This document shows positions 22,319-30,870 of a DNA stretch of 64,000 nt, one piece after another (position 1 is the stretch's first letter; each line of letters begins with the position of its first letter). The stretch is taken from contig NZ_CP071632.1 of NCBI RefSeq assembly GCF_017357385.1, forward strand, positions 2,113,501-2,177,500, written 5' to 3'. The notes under the pieces are model-generated. The model did not search any database. It saw only the letters and a list, made by a program, of their open reading frames with translations, and was not told the origin of the DNA. This stretch comes from Rhizobium sp. NZLR1 (lineage in GTDB: Bacteria; Pseudomonadota; Alphaproteobacteria; Rhizobiales; Rhizobiaceae). The translations under genes and the position numbers were made by a program.

Positions 22319-22333
22319 GGGGAGGGTATCTCG

Positions 22334-23686
22334 ATGCCGATCAATATCACGATGCCCGCCCTCTCTCCGACCATGGAAGAAGGCAATCTTTCCAAATGGC
22401 TGGTCAAGGAAGGCGACACGGTCAAGTCTGGCGATGTGATCGCCGAGATCGAGACCGACAAGGCGACGATGGAAGTCGAAGCCGTCGATGAAGGCACGGT
22501 CGCCAAGCTCGTCGTTGCCGCCGGCACCGAAGGCGTCAAGGTCAATGCGCTGATCGCCGTTCTCGCCGCCGATGGCGAGGATGTCGCCGCTGCCGCAAGC
22601 GGCGCGGGCTCGCCCGCTCCGGCGCAGAAGGCCGAAGCCGCACCGGCCGCAAAAGCGGAGGCTGCACCGGCCCAGTCCGCTCCGGCTGCAGCACCGGCAC
22701 CTGCCGCTGCACCTGCATCGGTTTCACCAGACGGCAGTCGCACCTTCTCTTCGCCGCTTGCCCGCAGGCTCGCCAAGGAGGCCGGTATCGACCTTTCGGC
22801 TGTCGCGGGCTCCGGCCCGCATGGCCGCGTCGTCAAGAACGACGTCGAAGCCGCCGTTGCCGGTGGTGGCGCCAAGGCCGCCACACCCGCAGCTACCGCT
22901 CCGCAAGCTGCTGCGGCTCCGGCTCCGGCCGCTGCAGCGCCGAAGGGCGCTTCCGAGGAGGCCGTGCTCAAGCTGTTCGAACCGGGTTCCTACGAGCTCG
23001 TGCCGCATGACGGCATGCGCAAGACGATCGCCAGACGCCTGGTCGAATCCAAGCAGACGATCCCGCATTTCTACGTCAGCGTCGATTGCGAGCTCGATGC
23101 TCTGATGGCGTTGCGCGCCCAGCTGAACGATGCAGCCCCGCGCAAGGATGGCGCTCCCGCCTACAAGCTCTCGGTCAACGACATGGTCATCAAGGCCATG
23201 GCGCTGTCGCTGCGCGACGTTCCGGATGCCAACGTCTCCTGGACCGACAACAACATGGTCAAGCACAAGTACGCCGATGTCGGCGTCGCCGTCTCGATCC
23301 CCGGCGGCCTGATCACCCCGATCATCCGCAAGGCCGAGCAGAAGACGCTGTCGGCGATCTCCAACGAGATGCGCGATCTCGGCAAGCGGGCCAAGGACCG
23401 CAAGCTGAAGCCCGAGGAATATCAGGGCGGCACCAGCTCGGTCTCGAACATGGGGATGATGGGCGTGAAGAACTTCGCCGCCGTCGTCAACCCGCCGCAT
23501 GCGACCATCCTTGCGGTCGGCGCCGGCGAACAGCGGGTCGTCGTCAAGAAGGGCGAAATGGCTATCGCCACCGTGATGTCGGTCACGCTGTCGACCGACC
23601 ATCGCTGCGTCGATGGCGCGCTCGGCGCCGAGCTGCTCCAGGCCTTCAAGGGCTATATCGAAAACCCGATGGGCATGCTGGTCTGA
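22334..23686 (+). CDS. pdhC: Dihydrolipoamide acetyltransferase (PDH E2)
   Basis: Core of the pyruvate dehydrogenase complex. It transfers the acetyl group from lipoamide to CoA. One lipoyl domain (residues 1-78, [13 protein letters not shown]), a long Ala/Pro/Lys linker, the E1/E3-binding domain ([35 protein letters not shown], about 136-172), a second linker, then the catalytic domain ending in the active-site [17 protein letters not shown]. 450 residues. AGGGGAGGG lies upstream of ATG 22334, 15 bp after pdhB. Confidence 0.97.
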   Translation: MPINITMPALSPTMEEGNLSKWLVKEGDTVKSGDVIAEIETDKATMEVEAVDEGTVAKLVVAAGTEGVKVNALIAVLAADGEDVAAAASGAGSPAPAQKAEAAPAAKAEAAPAQSAPAAAPAPAAAPASVSPDGSRTFSSPLARRLAKEAGIDLSAVAGSGPHGRVVKNDVEAAVAGGGAKAATPAATAPQAAAAPAPAAAAPKGASEEAVLKLFEPGSYELVPHDGMRKTIARRLVESKQTIPHFYVSVDCELDALMALRAQLNDAAPRKDGAPAYKLSVNDMVIKAMALSLRDVPDANVSWTDNNMVKHKYADVGVAVSIPGGLITPIIRKAEQKTLSAISNEMRDLGKRAKDRKLKPEEYQGGTSSVSNMGMMGVKNFAAVVNPPHATILAVGAGEQRVVVKKGEMAIATVMSVTLSTDHRCVDGALGAELLQAFKGYIENPMGMLV

Positions 23687-23705
23687 CAACTGGGCGGAGG
23701 CGGAA

Positions 23706-24347
23706 ATGACCAAGGCCGTTCTTTGTTATGGCGACTCGCTGACCTGGGGTTATGACGCCGAGACGATCGGCCGTCATGACTACAAGAATCGCTGGACGAG
23801 CGTGCTTCAGGCAGCGCTCGGCAGTGAGGCGCGTGTCATTGCCGAAGGCCTGAATGGTCGCACGACCGCTTTCGACGATCACCTGGCCGACTGCGACCGC
23901 AACGGTGCGCGCATTCTGCCGACGATCCTGCAGACGCACGCGCCGCTCGACCTCGTCATCCTTCTGCTCGGCACCAACGACATGAAGCCGGTCGTGGCCG
24001 GCTCGGCTTTTGCCGCCTGCCAGGGCATCAGCCGGCTCGTACGGCTGATCCGCAATCATGCCTGGCCCTTCGAATTCGACGGGCCGGAGATCCTGATCGT
24101 GGCGCCGCCGGCGATCTGCGCGACCGGCAATGTGCCTTTCGCCGCATCCTTTCCCGGCGGCATCGACGAATCGGCAAAGCTTGCAACCCTTTATCGTGAT
24201 CTTGCCGACGAACTCGGCTGCGGCTTTTTCGACGGCAATTCCGTCGCCAGGACCACACCGATCGACGGCATTCACCTCGATGCGGAAAATACGCGTGCGC
24301 TCGGGCGTGGGCTGGAATCGATCGTACGGATGATGCTGGGGATCTGA
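23706..24347 (+). CDS. SGNH/GDSL-family hydrolase
   Basis: Predicted esterase or lipase-like hydrolase of 213 residues. The SGNH blocks are visible: block I YGDSLTWGYD (nucleophile Ser), block III LLGTNDMK (Gly-Asn), and the C-terminal DGIHLDAENTRALG (Asp-x-x-His). Closest in style to arylesterase-like rhizobial proteins; substrate unknown. Start ATG 23706 follows GGCGGAGG; reading further upstream would run into pdhC. Lies within the PDH cluster 20 bp after pdhC and 2 bp before the acetyltransferase gene, so probably co-transcribed. Confidence 0.85.
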   Translation: MTKAVLCYGDSLTWGYDAETIGRHDYKNRWTSVLQAALGSEARVIAEGLNGRTTAFDDHLADCDRNGARILPTILQTHAPLDLVILLLGTNDMKPVVAGSAFAACQGISRLVRLIRNHAWPFEFDGPEILIVAPPAICATGNVPFAASFPGGIDESAKLATLYRDLADELGCGFFDGNSVARTTPIDGIHLDAENTRALGRGLESIVRMMLGI

Positions 24348-24349
24348 CC

Positions 24350-24931
24350 ATGACCGCCTTCATCGCCCTGCGGCAGGCCTCACGGCGGGATGCCTCGGAG
24401 CTGGCGATCTTGGCGGATATTGCCTCGCACGGTTTTGCTTCCCGGCTCTGGTTCGCCGATGTGGCGAACGGCATCAGCGACACGCCCTTAGAGCGGGGCC
24501 GGCTGAAGATGAGCGAAGAGGAAGTTATCGGCGGCTGGCAGGATGCCGTCATCGCCGAGGCCTATGGCGAGGTCGCGGGTGTGGCGATCGGCCATGCGCT
24601 GCAGGAAGGCATAGGCGATATCGAGGCGACGATTCCAGCGACCAAGCCGATGCTCGCCTTGCAGAAAACGGTAGTCGGAATCTGGTTCGTCGGCAGTCTC
24701 GGCGTCTATCGCCATCTGCGCGGCATCGGCATCGGACGCAGGCTGCTGGAGGATCAGATCGACAGGGCCGATCGCCGCCCCGTCAGTCTCATTACCGCAA
24801 GTGATAACGAAGCGGCTCTGTCGCTTTATGGAAGAAACGGATTCCTGGAGGCTGCGCGCGCCGATGCCGTGCCGCTCTTCGAAAACAGCAAAAGACACGC
24901 GTGGGTGCTCATGACCCGCAGCGCAGCGTAA
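24350..24931 (+). CDS. GNAT-family N-acetyltransferase
   Basis: 193-residue protein with the GNAT fold: RQASRRDASELAILADIASHGFASRLW at the N-terminus, the acetyl-CoA pyrophosphate loop in the V-x-x-x-LRGIGIGRRLLEDQI segment (about 125-140), and ITASDNEAALSLYGRNGF, the usual beta-alpha after it. Substrate not deducible. Tightly linked to the SGNH hydrolase gene (2 bp) and lpdA (16 bp). Whether it acts on the PDH complex is unknown. Confidence 0.85.
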   Translation: MTAFIALRQASRRDASELAILADIASHGFASRLWFADVANGISDTPLERGRLKMSEEEVIGGWQDAVIAEAYGEVAGVAIGHALQEGIGDIEATIPATKPMLALQKTVVGIWFVGSLGVYRHLRGIGIGRRLLEDQIDRADRRPVSLITASDNEAALSLYGRNGFLEAARADAVPLFENSKRHAWVLMTRSAA

Positions 24932-24947
24932 CAAAGGCAGGAAACAC

Positions 24948-26393
24948 ATGGCTGAATCCTACGACGTCATCATCATCGGCTCCGGCCCCGGCGGCTATGT
25001 CGCCGCCATTCGCGCCAGCCAGCTCGGCCTCAAGACCGCGATTGTCGAGCGCGAGCATATGGGCGGCATCTGCCTGAACTGGGGCTGCATACCCACAAAG
25101 GCGCTGCTGCGCTCGGCCGAGGTGCTCGACCATGCCAATCACTTCAAGGATTACGGTCTCGTTCTCGAAGGCACGGTCAAGCCGGATGCCAAGGCCGTCG
25201 TCGGCCGCTCGCGCGCCGTCTCCGCCCGTCTCAATGCCGGCGTCGGCTTCCTGATGAAAAAGAACAAGATCGACATCATCTGGGGCGAGGGCAAGATCAC
25301 CAAGCCTGGCGAGATCGTCGTTGGCAAGTCGTCGAAGCCCGCCGTCGAGCCGCAGCACCCGCTGCCGAAGAACGTCAAGGGCGAGGGCACCTATACCGCC
25401 AAGCATATCATCATCGCCACCGGCGCCCGCCCGCGCGCGCTGCCCGGCATCGAGCCTGATGGTAAACTGATCTGGACCTATTTCGAGGCGCTGAAGCCGG
25501 ATGCACTGCCGAAGTCGCTGATCGTCATGGGTTCGGGCGCGATCGGTATCGAATTCGCAAGCTTCTATCGCTCGATGGGCGTCGACGTGACCGTTGTCGA
25601 AGTCATGCCGACCATCATGCCGGTCGAGGATGCCGAGATTACCGCCATCGCCCGCAAACAGCTTGAAAAGCGCGGCCTCAAGATCTTCACCAGCGCCAAG
25701 GTCACCAAGGTCGAGAAAGGTGCGGGCAGCATCACCGCGCATGTCGAGACCGCAGACGGCAAGGTCCAGCAGATCACTGCCGACCGGCTGATTTCGGCCG
25801 TCGGCGTTCAGGGCAACATCGAAAACCTCGGCCTCGAGGCGCTCGGCGTCAAGACCGACCGCGGCTGCGTCGTCATCGACGGTTATGGCAAGACCAGTGT
25901 CGCCGGCATCTATGCGATCGGCGATGTCGCCGGCCCGCCGATGCTGGCGCACAAGGCCGAGCATGAGGGCGTGGTCTGCGTCGAAAAGATCGCCGGCCTG
26001 CCGAACGTTCATCCCACTGATAAGGGCAAGGTCCCGGGCTGCACCTATTGCAATCCGCAGGTCGCCTCCGTCGGCATCACCGAAGCCAAGGCCAAGGAAC
26101 AGGGCGGCGACATCCGCGTCGGCCGCTTCTCCTTCGCGGCGAACGGCAAGGCGATCGCGCTCGGCGAAGACCAGGGCATGGTGAAGGTGATCTTCGACAA
26201 CAAGACCGGTGAGCTGCTCGGCGCCCACATGGTCGGCGCTGAAGTCACCGAGCTCATCCAGGGCTTCGTCGTCGCGATGAACCTCGAAACGACCGAGGAA
26301 GAACTGATGCACACCATCTTCCCGCATCCCACCGTTTCCGAAACGATGAAGGAAGCGGTGCTCGATGCCTATGGCCGTGTGCTGAACGCTTGA
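24948..26393 (+). CDS. lpdA: Dihydrolipoyl dehydrogenase (E3)
   Basis: Flavoprotein that reoxidises dihydrolipoamide with NAD+. FAD motif GSGPGGYVAAIRASQLG at the N-terminus, redox disulfide in GGICLNWGCIPTKALL, NAD motif GSGAIGIEFASFYRSMG, FAD-II motif TSVAGIYAIGDVAGPPMLAHKAEHEG, and the C-terminal His-Glu pair in HTIFPHPTVSETMKEA. 481 residues. It carries an insertion rich in Lys/Pro (VVGKSSKPAVEPQHPLPKN, about 125-145) compared with E. coli Lpd. Closing gene of the PDH cluster. Confidence 0.97.
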   Translation: MAESYDVIIIGSGPGGYVAAIRASQLGLKTAIVEREHMGGICLNWGCIPTKALLRSAEVLDHANHFKDYGLVLEGTVKPDAKAVVGRSRAVSARLNAGVGFLMKKNKIDIIWGEGKITKPGEIVVGKSSKPAVEPQHPLPKNVKGEGTYTAKHIIIATGARPRALPGIEPDGKLIWTYFEALKPDALPKSLIVMGSGAIGIEFASFYRSMGVDVTVVEVMPTIMPVEDAEITAIARKQLEKRGLKIFTSAKVTKVEKGAGSITAHVETADGKVQQITADRLISAVGVQGNIENLGLEALGVKTDRGCVVIDGYGKTSVAGIYAIGDVAGPPMLAHKAEHEGVVCVEKIAGLPNVHPTDKGKVPGCTYCNPQVASVGITEAKAKEQGGDIRVGRFSFAANGKAIALGEDQGMVKVIFDNKTGELLGAHMVGAEVTELIQGFVVAMNLETTEEELMHTIFPHPTVSETMKEAVLDAYGRVLNA

Positions 26394-26404
26394 TAATTTC
26401 CAGG

Positions 26405-26427
26405 GCCGCCCTTTATCTCAGGGCGGC
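26405..26427 (+). terminator. Hairpin after lpdA
   Basis: GCCGCCC (26405-26411) pairs with GGGCGGC (26421-26427) around a 9-base loop, 12 bases after the lpdA stop. It is followed by AAA rather than a T run, so termination strength is uncertain. Confidence 0.45.
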
Positions 26428-26507
26428 AAAGCCGTCCCGCCGGGTGGCCAAAACCATCCCCGTCGTGGCTTATTCCTCCGGGGTGGAAAAAACGAAAGGC
26501 AATTATC

Positions 26508-26762
26508 ATGTCTATGGAGACGCAGGCGTTGCTGGTGTTTTTGCTGATCGGCCTCGTTGCAGGCTTCCTCGCAAGTCTGGTCGTCGGTGGCGGCGGCTTG
26601 ATAAGATGCCTGCTGAGCGGCATCATCGGCGCCTTCGTCGGCGGTTACCTGTTCAGCGCGCTCGGCATTTCGCTGGGCATTGAAAACGCGCTGGTGGTGC
26701 AGATCATCCACGCCACCGTCGGCGCCATCATCGTGGTGCTGATCGCCAGAGCGGTCGCTTGA
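26508..26762 (+). CDS. GlsB/YeaQ/YmgE-family small membrane protein
   Basis: 84 residues, almost all hydrophobic: three predicted membrane helices (about 8-25, 32-52, 60-80) with Gly-rich packing (VGGGGLIRCLLSGIIGAFVGGYLF). This matches the transglycosylase-associated / GlsB-YeaQ family of stress-related inner membrane proteins. Molecular role is not known. A second member follows 24 bp later. ATG 26508 is followed by another ATG at 26514, so the exact start is open. Confidence 0.75.
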   Translation: MSMETQALLVFLLIGLVAGFLASLVVGGGGLIRCLLSGIIGAFVGGYLFSALGISLGIENALVVQIIHATVGAIIVVLIARAVA

Positions 26763-26786
26763 GGCGCAACTGAAGGGCAGGGCAGA

Positions 26787-27035
26787 ATGGAAAGTGTCGG
26801 CTGGATTTCGGCAATCATCATCGGCGGACTTGCGGGCTGGCTCGCCGGCAAGCTGATGGAAGCGCGATACGGGATTTTCCTGAACATCGTGCTCGGCATC
26901 GTCGGTTCGGTCGTCGCCAGCGCCGTGCTCGCGCAGTTTGATGTCGAAGTGGTCGGTGGGCGGCTCGGTTACTTCGTGACGGGTTTCCTCGGCGCCTGCC
27001 TGCTGATATTCCTGGCGCGGCTCGTGCGGCGCTAG
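26787..27035 (+). CDS. GlsB/YeaQ/YmgE-family small membrane protein, second copy
   Basis: 82 residues with the family pattern GWISAIIIGGLAGWLAGKLMEARYGIFLNIVLGIVGSVVAS, then a third helix GYFVTGFLGACLLIFLARLVRR. The sequence is closer to the classical YeaQ type than its neighbour, so the pair is an old duplication rather than a recent one. It lies between the PDH cluster and lipA, 45 bp before lipA. No role in lipoylation is implied. Confidence 0.75.
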   Translation: MESVGWISAIIIGGLAGWLAGKLMEARYGIFLNIVLGIVGSVVASAVLAQFDVEVVGGRLGYFVTGFLGACLLIFLARLVRR

Positions 27036-27080
27036 ATCCGGATGATTTGCCGCAAGGAGCGGTAGAAAGCTGATACTGCA

Positions 27081-28052
27081 ATGGTGACCATTCTCGACAC
27101 GATCAATCCTGACGCCAAGCGCGTGCGCCATCCCGAAAAGGCGCATCGGCCCGATACGGAAGTCATGCGCAAGCCGGACTGGATCCGCGTCAAGGCGCCG
27201 ACCTCCAAGGGGTATGCCGAGACGCGCGCGATCGTGAAGGAGCACAAGCTCGTCACCGTCTGCGAAGAGGCCGGCTGCCCGAATATCGGCGAGTGCTGGG
27301 ACAAGAAGCACGCCACTTTCATGATCATGGGCGAGATCTGTACTCGCGCCTGCGCCTTCTGCAACGTCGCCACCGGCAAGCCGAACGCGCTCGATATGGC
27401 CGAGCCGGAGAATGTCGCCAAGGCGGTCAAGGAGATGGGCCTATCCCACGTCGTCATCACCTCGGTCGACCGTGACGACCTGGAGGACGGCGGCGCCGAA
27501 CACTTCGAAAAGGTGATCTGGGCGATCCGCGCGGCCTCGCCGGTGACGACGATCGAGATCCTGACGCCGGATTTCCTGAAGAAGCCTGGTGCGCTGGAAC
27601 GCGTCGTCGCCGCCAAGCCTGACGTTTTCAACCACAATATGGAAACGGTGCCCGGCAACTATCTGACGGTTCGCCCCGGCGCGCGCTATTTCCATTCGGT
27701 CCGCCTGCTGCAGCGGGTGAAGGAACTCGATCCCACCATGTTCACCAAATCGGGCATCATGGTCGGCCTCGGCGAGGAGCGCAACGAAGTGCTGCAGCTG
27801 ATGGACGATCTGCGCACCGCCGACGTCGATTTCCTGACGATCGGCCAGTACCTGCAGCCGACCCGCAAACATCACAGGGTCGAAAGCTTCGTCACTCCAG
27901 ACGAGTTCAAGTCTTATGAGACCGTCGCCTACAGCAAGGGCTTCCTGATGGTCGCCTCCAGCCCGCTGACCCGCTCCTCCCACCATGCCGGCGACGATTT
28001 CGCCCGGCTGAGAGCGGCGCGCGAAAAGAAGCTGCTGATCGCCGCCGAGTAA
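27081..28052 (+). CDS. lipA: Lipoyl synthase
   Basis: Radical-SAM enzyme that inserts two sulfurs into octanoyl-lysine on lipoyl domains. The auxiliary cluster cysteines are in [17 protein letters not shown] and the SAM cluster in [10 protein letters not shown] (C-x3-C-x2-C). The C-terminal [10 protein letters not shown] contains the conserved Arg-Ser-Ser. 323 residues, normal length. Its substrates (lipoyl domains of PdhB and PdhC) are encoded just upstream. Its 3' end is only 9 bp from the convergent methyltransferase gene. Confidence 0.97.
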   Translation: MVTILDTINPDAKRVRHPEKAHRPDTEVMRKPDWIRVKAPTSKGYAETRAIVKEHKLVTVCEEAGCPNIGECWDKKHATFMIMGEICTRACAFCNVATGKPNALDMAEPENVAKAVKEMGLSHVVITSVDRDDLEDGGAEHFEKVIWAIRAASPVTTIEILTPDFLKKPGALERVVAAKPDVFNHNMETVPGNYLTVRPGARYFHSVRLLQRVKELDPTMFTKSGIMVGLGEERNEVLQLMDDLRTADVDFLTIGQYLQPTRKHHRVESFVTPDEFKSYETVAYSKGFLMVASSPLTRSSHHAGDDFARLRAAREKKLLIAAE

Positions 28053-28061
28053 GAGCCGGCC

Positions 28062-28724
28062 TCAGGGTCGGCGTATCGCCCATTGCAGCGCGGGGTAGCT
28101 GCCGATCATCTGGAACGCGCCAACCCCGACTGCCTCGCGAACGGCGACAGCTACGCCGCTGTGGGTATGCCCGAGAGTGTCGTGCCAATCGTCACCGGCG
28201 ACAATACCGCCCGGTTTTACCTTACGCCTCAGCACTTTGAGCTCCTCGGCCGTGCCAGCATAGGAATGCGAAGAATCCAGATAGACCCAGTCAAGATGGT
28301 CGTCGGGAAGCTGCTCAAGGAAGGGTACTGAATAGGCCACATGCACCGATACGCTTGCGCCATGCGCATTCTTTTTGATACGTCGCGAAGCCACATCGTG
28401 GGCACGCCTAGTCGATAACCGGCCATTGGCGGTATAAATGCCCCAGTCCGGATAGCGATTTCCGAAAATCAACCACCAAGGGTCGACGAAATAGGCGGAC
28501 TTCGGTCTGGCCCGGTCGAGCAGAATGGTCGAGAACAATCCGGTGAACACGCCAAGCTCAGCGCCGACACCACCCTTAGGAAGCAAATCACAGAGGAATT
28601 GTCTGCTCTTCAATCGGTGGTCGAACAAAAATTCGGACTGTAGAAATTTATAGTCTAGAGGTGTGTTCCCGGCAAAAAGTATATCTTTTGCATTTGTGAT
28701 GAAATGTTCTGTCAAAAAGCTCAT
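28062..28724 (-). CDS. Class I SAM-dependent methyltransferase-like protein
   Basis: 220-residue protein with a Rossmann methyltransferase core of the Methyltransf_24 type: motif I GAELGVFTGLFSTILL, an acidic motif at YFVDPWW, and LDWVYLDSSHSYAGTAEELKVLRRKVKPGGIVAGDDWHD, where the Asp-Ser-Ser-His replaces the usual DGxH. Such proteins are often linked to polysaccharide or cephalosporin-hydroxylase-like modification, but the target is unknown. I chose ATG at 28724 (MSFLTEHF); ATG at 28757 would add 11 residues. Its 5' part and upstream region (about 28620-28850) are visibly more AT-rich than neighbours, suggesting acquired DNA. Confidence 0.75.
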   Translation of the reverse strand: MSFLTEHFITNAKDILFAGNTPLDYKFLQSEFLFDHRLKSRQFLCDLLPKGGVGAELGVFTGLFSTILLDRARPKSAYFVDPWWLIFGNRYPDWGIYTANGRLSTRRAHDVASRRIKKNAHGASVSVHVAYSVPFLEQLPDDHLDWVYLDSSHSYAGTAEELKVLRRKVKPGGIVAGDDWHDTLGHTHSGVAVAVREAVGVGAFQMIGSYPALQWAIRRP

Positions 28725-28853
28725 GTGCGCCACCACCCATAATTGGGTGCCCCACATATAGGTTCAGCAGTCCGGTCTGGCAAGCAATCTTATTGGAGCG
28801 TGCCATAACTATACTATATCGGCAAGATTAAGGATCGTCAGGGCAATCACCCG

Positions 28854-29435
28854 GTGGAACAGAAATCGAAATCCATGCCAATCCATGTCGTTGATCCGGA
28901 TCGTCCGGCGGAAATCGTCAGAAGCGCCGACCGTATCCTGGTGATCGGCTGCCCCGGCAGCGGCAAGAGCACGCTCGCAAAGCGGCTTTCGCGAGCCCTC
29001 GACCTTGAATACATCTCCATGGACCGCGACTTCTATTGGCTGCCCGGCTGGAAAAAGAGGCCGCGCGACGAGATCGACCGCCTGATCGCCACTGCCGCGG
29101 CGGCGGAACGCTGGATCATGGATGGGACCGGCCTCAGCTCCTTCCATCTCCGCCTGCCACGCGCCGATGCGGTCATTTGGCTTCGCCCGCCAAGATATGC
29201 ATGCCTCTACGGTATCGTCTCAAGAGCGTTTCGTTATTTTGGGCGCAACCGTCCCGAACTGCCCGCCGGATGCCCTGAACGCCTCTCGCTGGATGCTCTC
29301 ACCTATATCTGGAATTTCGAGCGGGATGCGGTCCCCTTGATCGAGGCCGCCCTTCGGGACTATGGGCTTGCAAATTCCACTGTTGTCATAAGATCACGCG
29401 AAGCGGCTAGCCGGCTCGCCGCTACTAGTGCTTAG
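28854..29435 (+). CDS. P-loop NTPase, adenylate kinase/topology modulation-like
   Basis: 193 residues. Walker A is ILVIGCPGSGKSTLAKRLSRAL (about residues 28-48), followed by the short kinase-like core YISMDRDFYWLPGWKKRPRDEI and WIMDGTGLSSFHLRLPRADAVIWLRPPRY, which resembles proteins annotated as DNA topology modulation protein FlaR-like or adenylate kinases. Real substrate unknown. GTG 28854 gives the longest product; ATG 28875 would remove 7 residues and is an equal candidate. Confidence 0.7.
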   Translation: MEQKSKSMPIHVVDPDRPAEIVRSADRILVIGCPGSGKSTLAKRLSRALDLEYISMDRDFYWLPGWKKRPRDEIDRLIATAAAAERWIMDGTGLSSFHLRLPRADAVIWLRPPRYACLYGIVSRAFRYFGRNRPELPAGCPERLSLDALTYIWNFERDAVPLIEAALRDYGLANSTVVIRSREAASRLAATSA

Positions 29436-29461
29436 GAACGTGACCGCATGAGCGTTTCCTT

Positions 29462-29908
29462 TCACCGGCTGATGGCCCACACTCCGAGCGAAGAGGCAGC
29501 AAAGGCGAGGGCGATGCGGAAGTTGTGAACGAACAGCCAGGTGTCGAGCTTCGCCGAAACCTGGTCGGCGGCCACCGCCTTCGCGCCGAAAGCGTCGTTG
29601 CTAGGCACAAAATAGGCCATCGTCAGCACGAGAATAGCGGCGATACAGCCCGCCTCGGCAAGCCAGAGGTTGCGCGTTGCCGCATTGCTCCAGTCGATCC
29701 AGAGCATGCCGGCCACCCCGATCAGCGTTGGGATCACGACGAGTGGAATGGCGCGTTGGATAAAGCCGCCATACCTGCCGAACGAGTCAAGGAAATCGGC
29801 GGGAGGCAGGCTCTTCCAGTGTCCGCCAAGGATGATGCCGATGGCGAGCATGACGCCCCCGAACCCCGCAGGACCGGCGATTGCCATGATTTTGAACAGC
29901 AGTGACAT
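29462..29908 (-). CDS. DUF1772 (anthrone oxygenase-like) membrane protein
   Basis: 148 residues with four predicted membrane helices (about 7-28, 53-72, 84-102, 127-145), the layout of the DUF1772 family, members of which are called anthrone oxygenase in annotations. The segment between helices 1 and 2 (LPPADFLDSFGRYGGFIQRAIPL) is the typical loop. Reads away from the marR gene, downstream of the decayed ABM gene on the same strand, so once an operon with it. SD AGGAAG precedes the start. Confidence 0.7.
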   Translation of the reverse strand: MSLLFKIMAIAGPAGFGGVMLAIGIILGGHWKSLPPADFLDSFGRYGGFIQRAIPLVVIPTLIGVAGMLWIDWSNAATRNLWLAEAGCIAAILVLTMAYFVPSNDAFGAKAVAADQVSAKLDTWLFVHNFRIALAFAASSLGVWAISR

Positions 29909-29932
29909 GTGGTAGCTTCCTTCTAATGATGC

Positions 29933-30297
29933 TCAAGCTGTGCAGATGCCGGCTACGGCGATCTTCTGAAACAGGTGCGGCCTTGCAACCGCGGATGCCG
30001 GATACGCGACGACCTGGGCGCGGAAGTCGGGATGATTGAACGCAGCGCGGAATGCTTCATTCGATTCCCACACCGCATAGTTCAGATAAGCCATGCTCTG
30101 GCCGAGCGATGGAGCTGCGTCGAGATGAAGCCGGGCTATCGCTTCATAAAATCAGCGTCACGGCTCCAGACTTCGAGGAAGCGCGACTCATCAGCGGGGT
30201 CGAGCGTGACGAGATTGATCAGCACGACCGGGGCTGCATCGACATCGAGCTGGCGCTGGATCGGAAAATTCTCGTCAAGTGGTTGCATATGCGTCAT
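29933..30297 (-). pseudogene. Broken antibiotic biosynthesis monooxygenase (ABM)-like gene
   Basis: Reading the minus strand from ATG at 30297 gives MTHMQPLDENFPIQRQLDVDAAP... then VVLINLVTLDPADESRFLEVWSRDADFMKR. A TAG stop at 30138-30136 interrupts where the family has Gln (R-Q-P-G-F). The frame resumes as PGFISTQLHRS, then shifts near 30102-30106. In the new frame it continues as GQSMAYLNYAVWESNEAF and FNHPDFRAQVVAYPASAVARPHLFQKIAVAGICTA to a stop at 29933. The protein is clearly ABM-like (dimeric alpha-beta barrel monooxygenase) but carries one nonsense change and one frameshift. It shares the marR intergenic region and was probably MarR-controlled. Confidence 0.8.
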
Positions 30298-30313
30298 TTA
30301 AGACTCCTTCATA

Positions 30314-30332
30314 TTGGTATAATGATGTCAAT
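30314..30332. repeat. Direct repeat 1 in marR intergenic region
   Basis: TTGG-TATA-ATGATGTCAAT. A copy matching at 17 of 19 bases lies 43 bp downstream (30357-30375). Both are between the divergent ABM remnant and marR, the normal place for MarR operators. Likely regulator-binding sites, although MarR sites are usually palindromic and these are not obviously so. Confidence 0.5.
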
Positions 30333-30356
30333 CTGGTGTGATGCATACATATTAAC

Positions 30357-30375
30357 TTGGCATGATGATGTCAAT
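30357..30375. repeat. Direct repeat 2 in marR intergenic region
   Basis: TTGG-CATG-ATGATGTCAAT, partner of the copy at 30314-30332. It ends 18 bases before the marR start codon. Confidence 0.5.
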
Positions 30376-30393
30376 AACGACATATGGTGACAG

Positions 30394-30870
30394 ATGGATG
30401 AAGCGACGCGAACCCCGATAGGCGAGGCCTTGACGGATCTGATCCTTTCGATGTTTCGGGTGAACAACTTGACCTTGATCTGGGGAGACCGACTAGTTGC
30501 GCCCTACGGGCTGACCAGCGCACGCTGGCAGATATTGGGGGCGATCGTGCATGCCGATCGGCCGCAGCCGGTGGCATGGCTCGCCCGGGACCTCGGTGCC
30601 AACCGCCAGAACGTGCAGCGCATCGTCAATGATCTGTACGGAGAAGGGCTGGTCGAATTCGAACCCAACCCGCATCACCGGCGGGCGCAACTCGTCGTGC
30701 TGACCGGGAAAGGACAGCAAGCTTACGATGCCGCGATCGCTGCCTACAATCCGCGCGTCAACGCCATGGCCGGAGGACTTTCACTTGCCGAAATCCAAAC
30801 CGCGCATCGCGTTATGATGACGCTGCGGCACAGTCTCGAAGGAGAAATCGGTGCGGAAAAGCACGACTGA
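30394..30870 (+). CDS. MarR-family transcriptional regulator
   Basis: 158-residue winged-helix regulator. Core WQILGAIVHADRPQPVAWLARDLGANRQNVQRIVNDLYGEGLVEFEPNPHHRRAQLVVLTGKGQQAYD contains the recognition helix (RQNVQRIVNDL) and the wing with the usual NP-x-x-RR. It is divergent from the ABM/DUF1772 pair and overlaps the decayed cytochrome b gene, so it probably controlled both sides, and the two direct repeats between are candidate sites. Inducer unknown. Confidence 0.88.
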   Translation: MDEATRTPIGEALTDLILSMFRVNNLTLIWGDRLVAPYGLTSARWQILGAIVHADRPQPVAWLARDLGANRQNVQRIVNDLYGEGLVEFEPNPHHRRAQLVVLTGKGQQAYDAAIAAYNPRVNAMAGGLSLAEIQTAHRVMMTLRHSLEGEIGAEKHD

